From Plectrocnemia conspersa (taxonomy: Eukaryota; Arthropoda; Insecta; Trichoptera; Polycentropodidae), in NCBI GenBank assembly GCA_009617715.1, contig VTFK01000003.1, forward strand, positions 992,001-1,056,000: a stretch of DNA of 64,000 bases, in the 5' to 3' direction. This document shows, piece by piece, positions 63,780 through 64,000 of this stretch; position 1 is the first letter of the stretch, and the number at the start of each line of letters is the position of its first letter. A model generated the notes under the pieces. That model ran no database searches and had not been told where the DNA came from. It saw nothing but the letters and a program-made list of their open reading frames with translations. The position numbers were made by a program, and so were the translations under genes.

Positions 63780-64000
63780 CAATTTATTAACGCTCGTGGG
63801 TGAAAAATTGCAAAATTTGCCAACTGTTGCGGGTCCGGTCCTGCGGTCAAGGGGCGGATTTCGGGAGGTCCACCCACCCATCTTAACGCTGAAACCGAAC
63901 CGCGGACCGGCCTGTACAATTTACATAACCGTAACGAAAAGGCCTCGCATTAATTTTCCCTCAAAGCAAACTCGTCGGCGAGGATTAAATTTCATAATTC
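63780..64000. promoter_or_regulatory. GC-elevated island, continues beyond the window
   Basis: Includes TTGCGGGTCCGGTCCTGCGG, GGGAGGTCCACCCACCC and AAACCGAACCGCGGACCGG (contains a Runt-type ACCGC core). No frame. It is cut by the window edge. Confidence 0.3.

Overview
The window is AT-rich eukaryotic nuclear DNA, most likely from an insect; the order cannot be fixed from sequence alone. The signs are spliceosomal exon signals (GT-AG), long TA microsatellites, jockey-type LINE, mariner, piggyBac-like and hAT-like remnants, tRNA-derived SINE-like fragments, and several CCTAA/TTAGG runs. There is no bacterial-style gene organisation and no complete protein-coding gene. Almost every open frame of 60-140 codons is a chance frame, inside either an AT-rich stretch or a GC-elevated island.

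Coding content: the best exon is at 3205-3363 on the minus strand. It has a clear acceptor, a 5'UTR, an ATG, 35 codons with very high GC3, and a donor, so it would be the first coding exon of a gene that continues off the left edge. Three weaker single-exon candidates are at 6012-6172 (-), 13029-13173 (-) and 54397-54597 (+). Their phases do not chain into one transcript, so they stay tentative. A 41-codon ORF at 60519-60644 is also listed.

Regulatory-looking DNA: about twenty islands of clearly higher GC stand out from the AT-rich background (for example 4.2, 6.9, 8.1, 10.4, 18.2, 20.7, 25.5, 31.3, 34.6, 38.3, 41.1, 47.2, 51.2, 53.6, 55.8, 60.1 and 63.9 kb). They hold TAATTA, octamer, E-box, T-box, nuclear-receptor and perfect TGACGTCA sites. 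This pattern suggests a long intron or intergenic domain of a developmental or neuronal gene, with conserved noncoding elements separated by decayed transposons. That reading is inference; no alignment was possible.

Mobile DNA: a piggyBac-like element (44029-46756) has TTAA ends, a broken transposase and unusually long nested inverted repeats. A mariner (57336-58550) keeps all three catalytic aspartates but is frame-broken. Two jockey-type reverse transcriptase fragments lie at 54880-55231 (-) and 62370-63600 (+), and a probable LTR-retrotransposon gag remnant at 2600-2945. Short palindromic elements lie at 50433-50614, 29933-30455 and 42500-43090, and a large inverted repeat at 21429-23142. 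Four apparently unnamed dispersed repeat families (R1-R4) are described by comparing copies within the window. Stretches not listed are AT-rich and show nothing recognisable.
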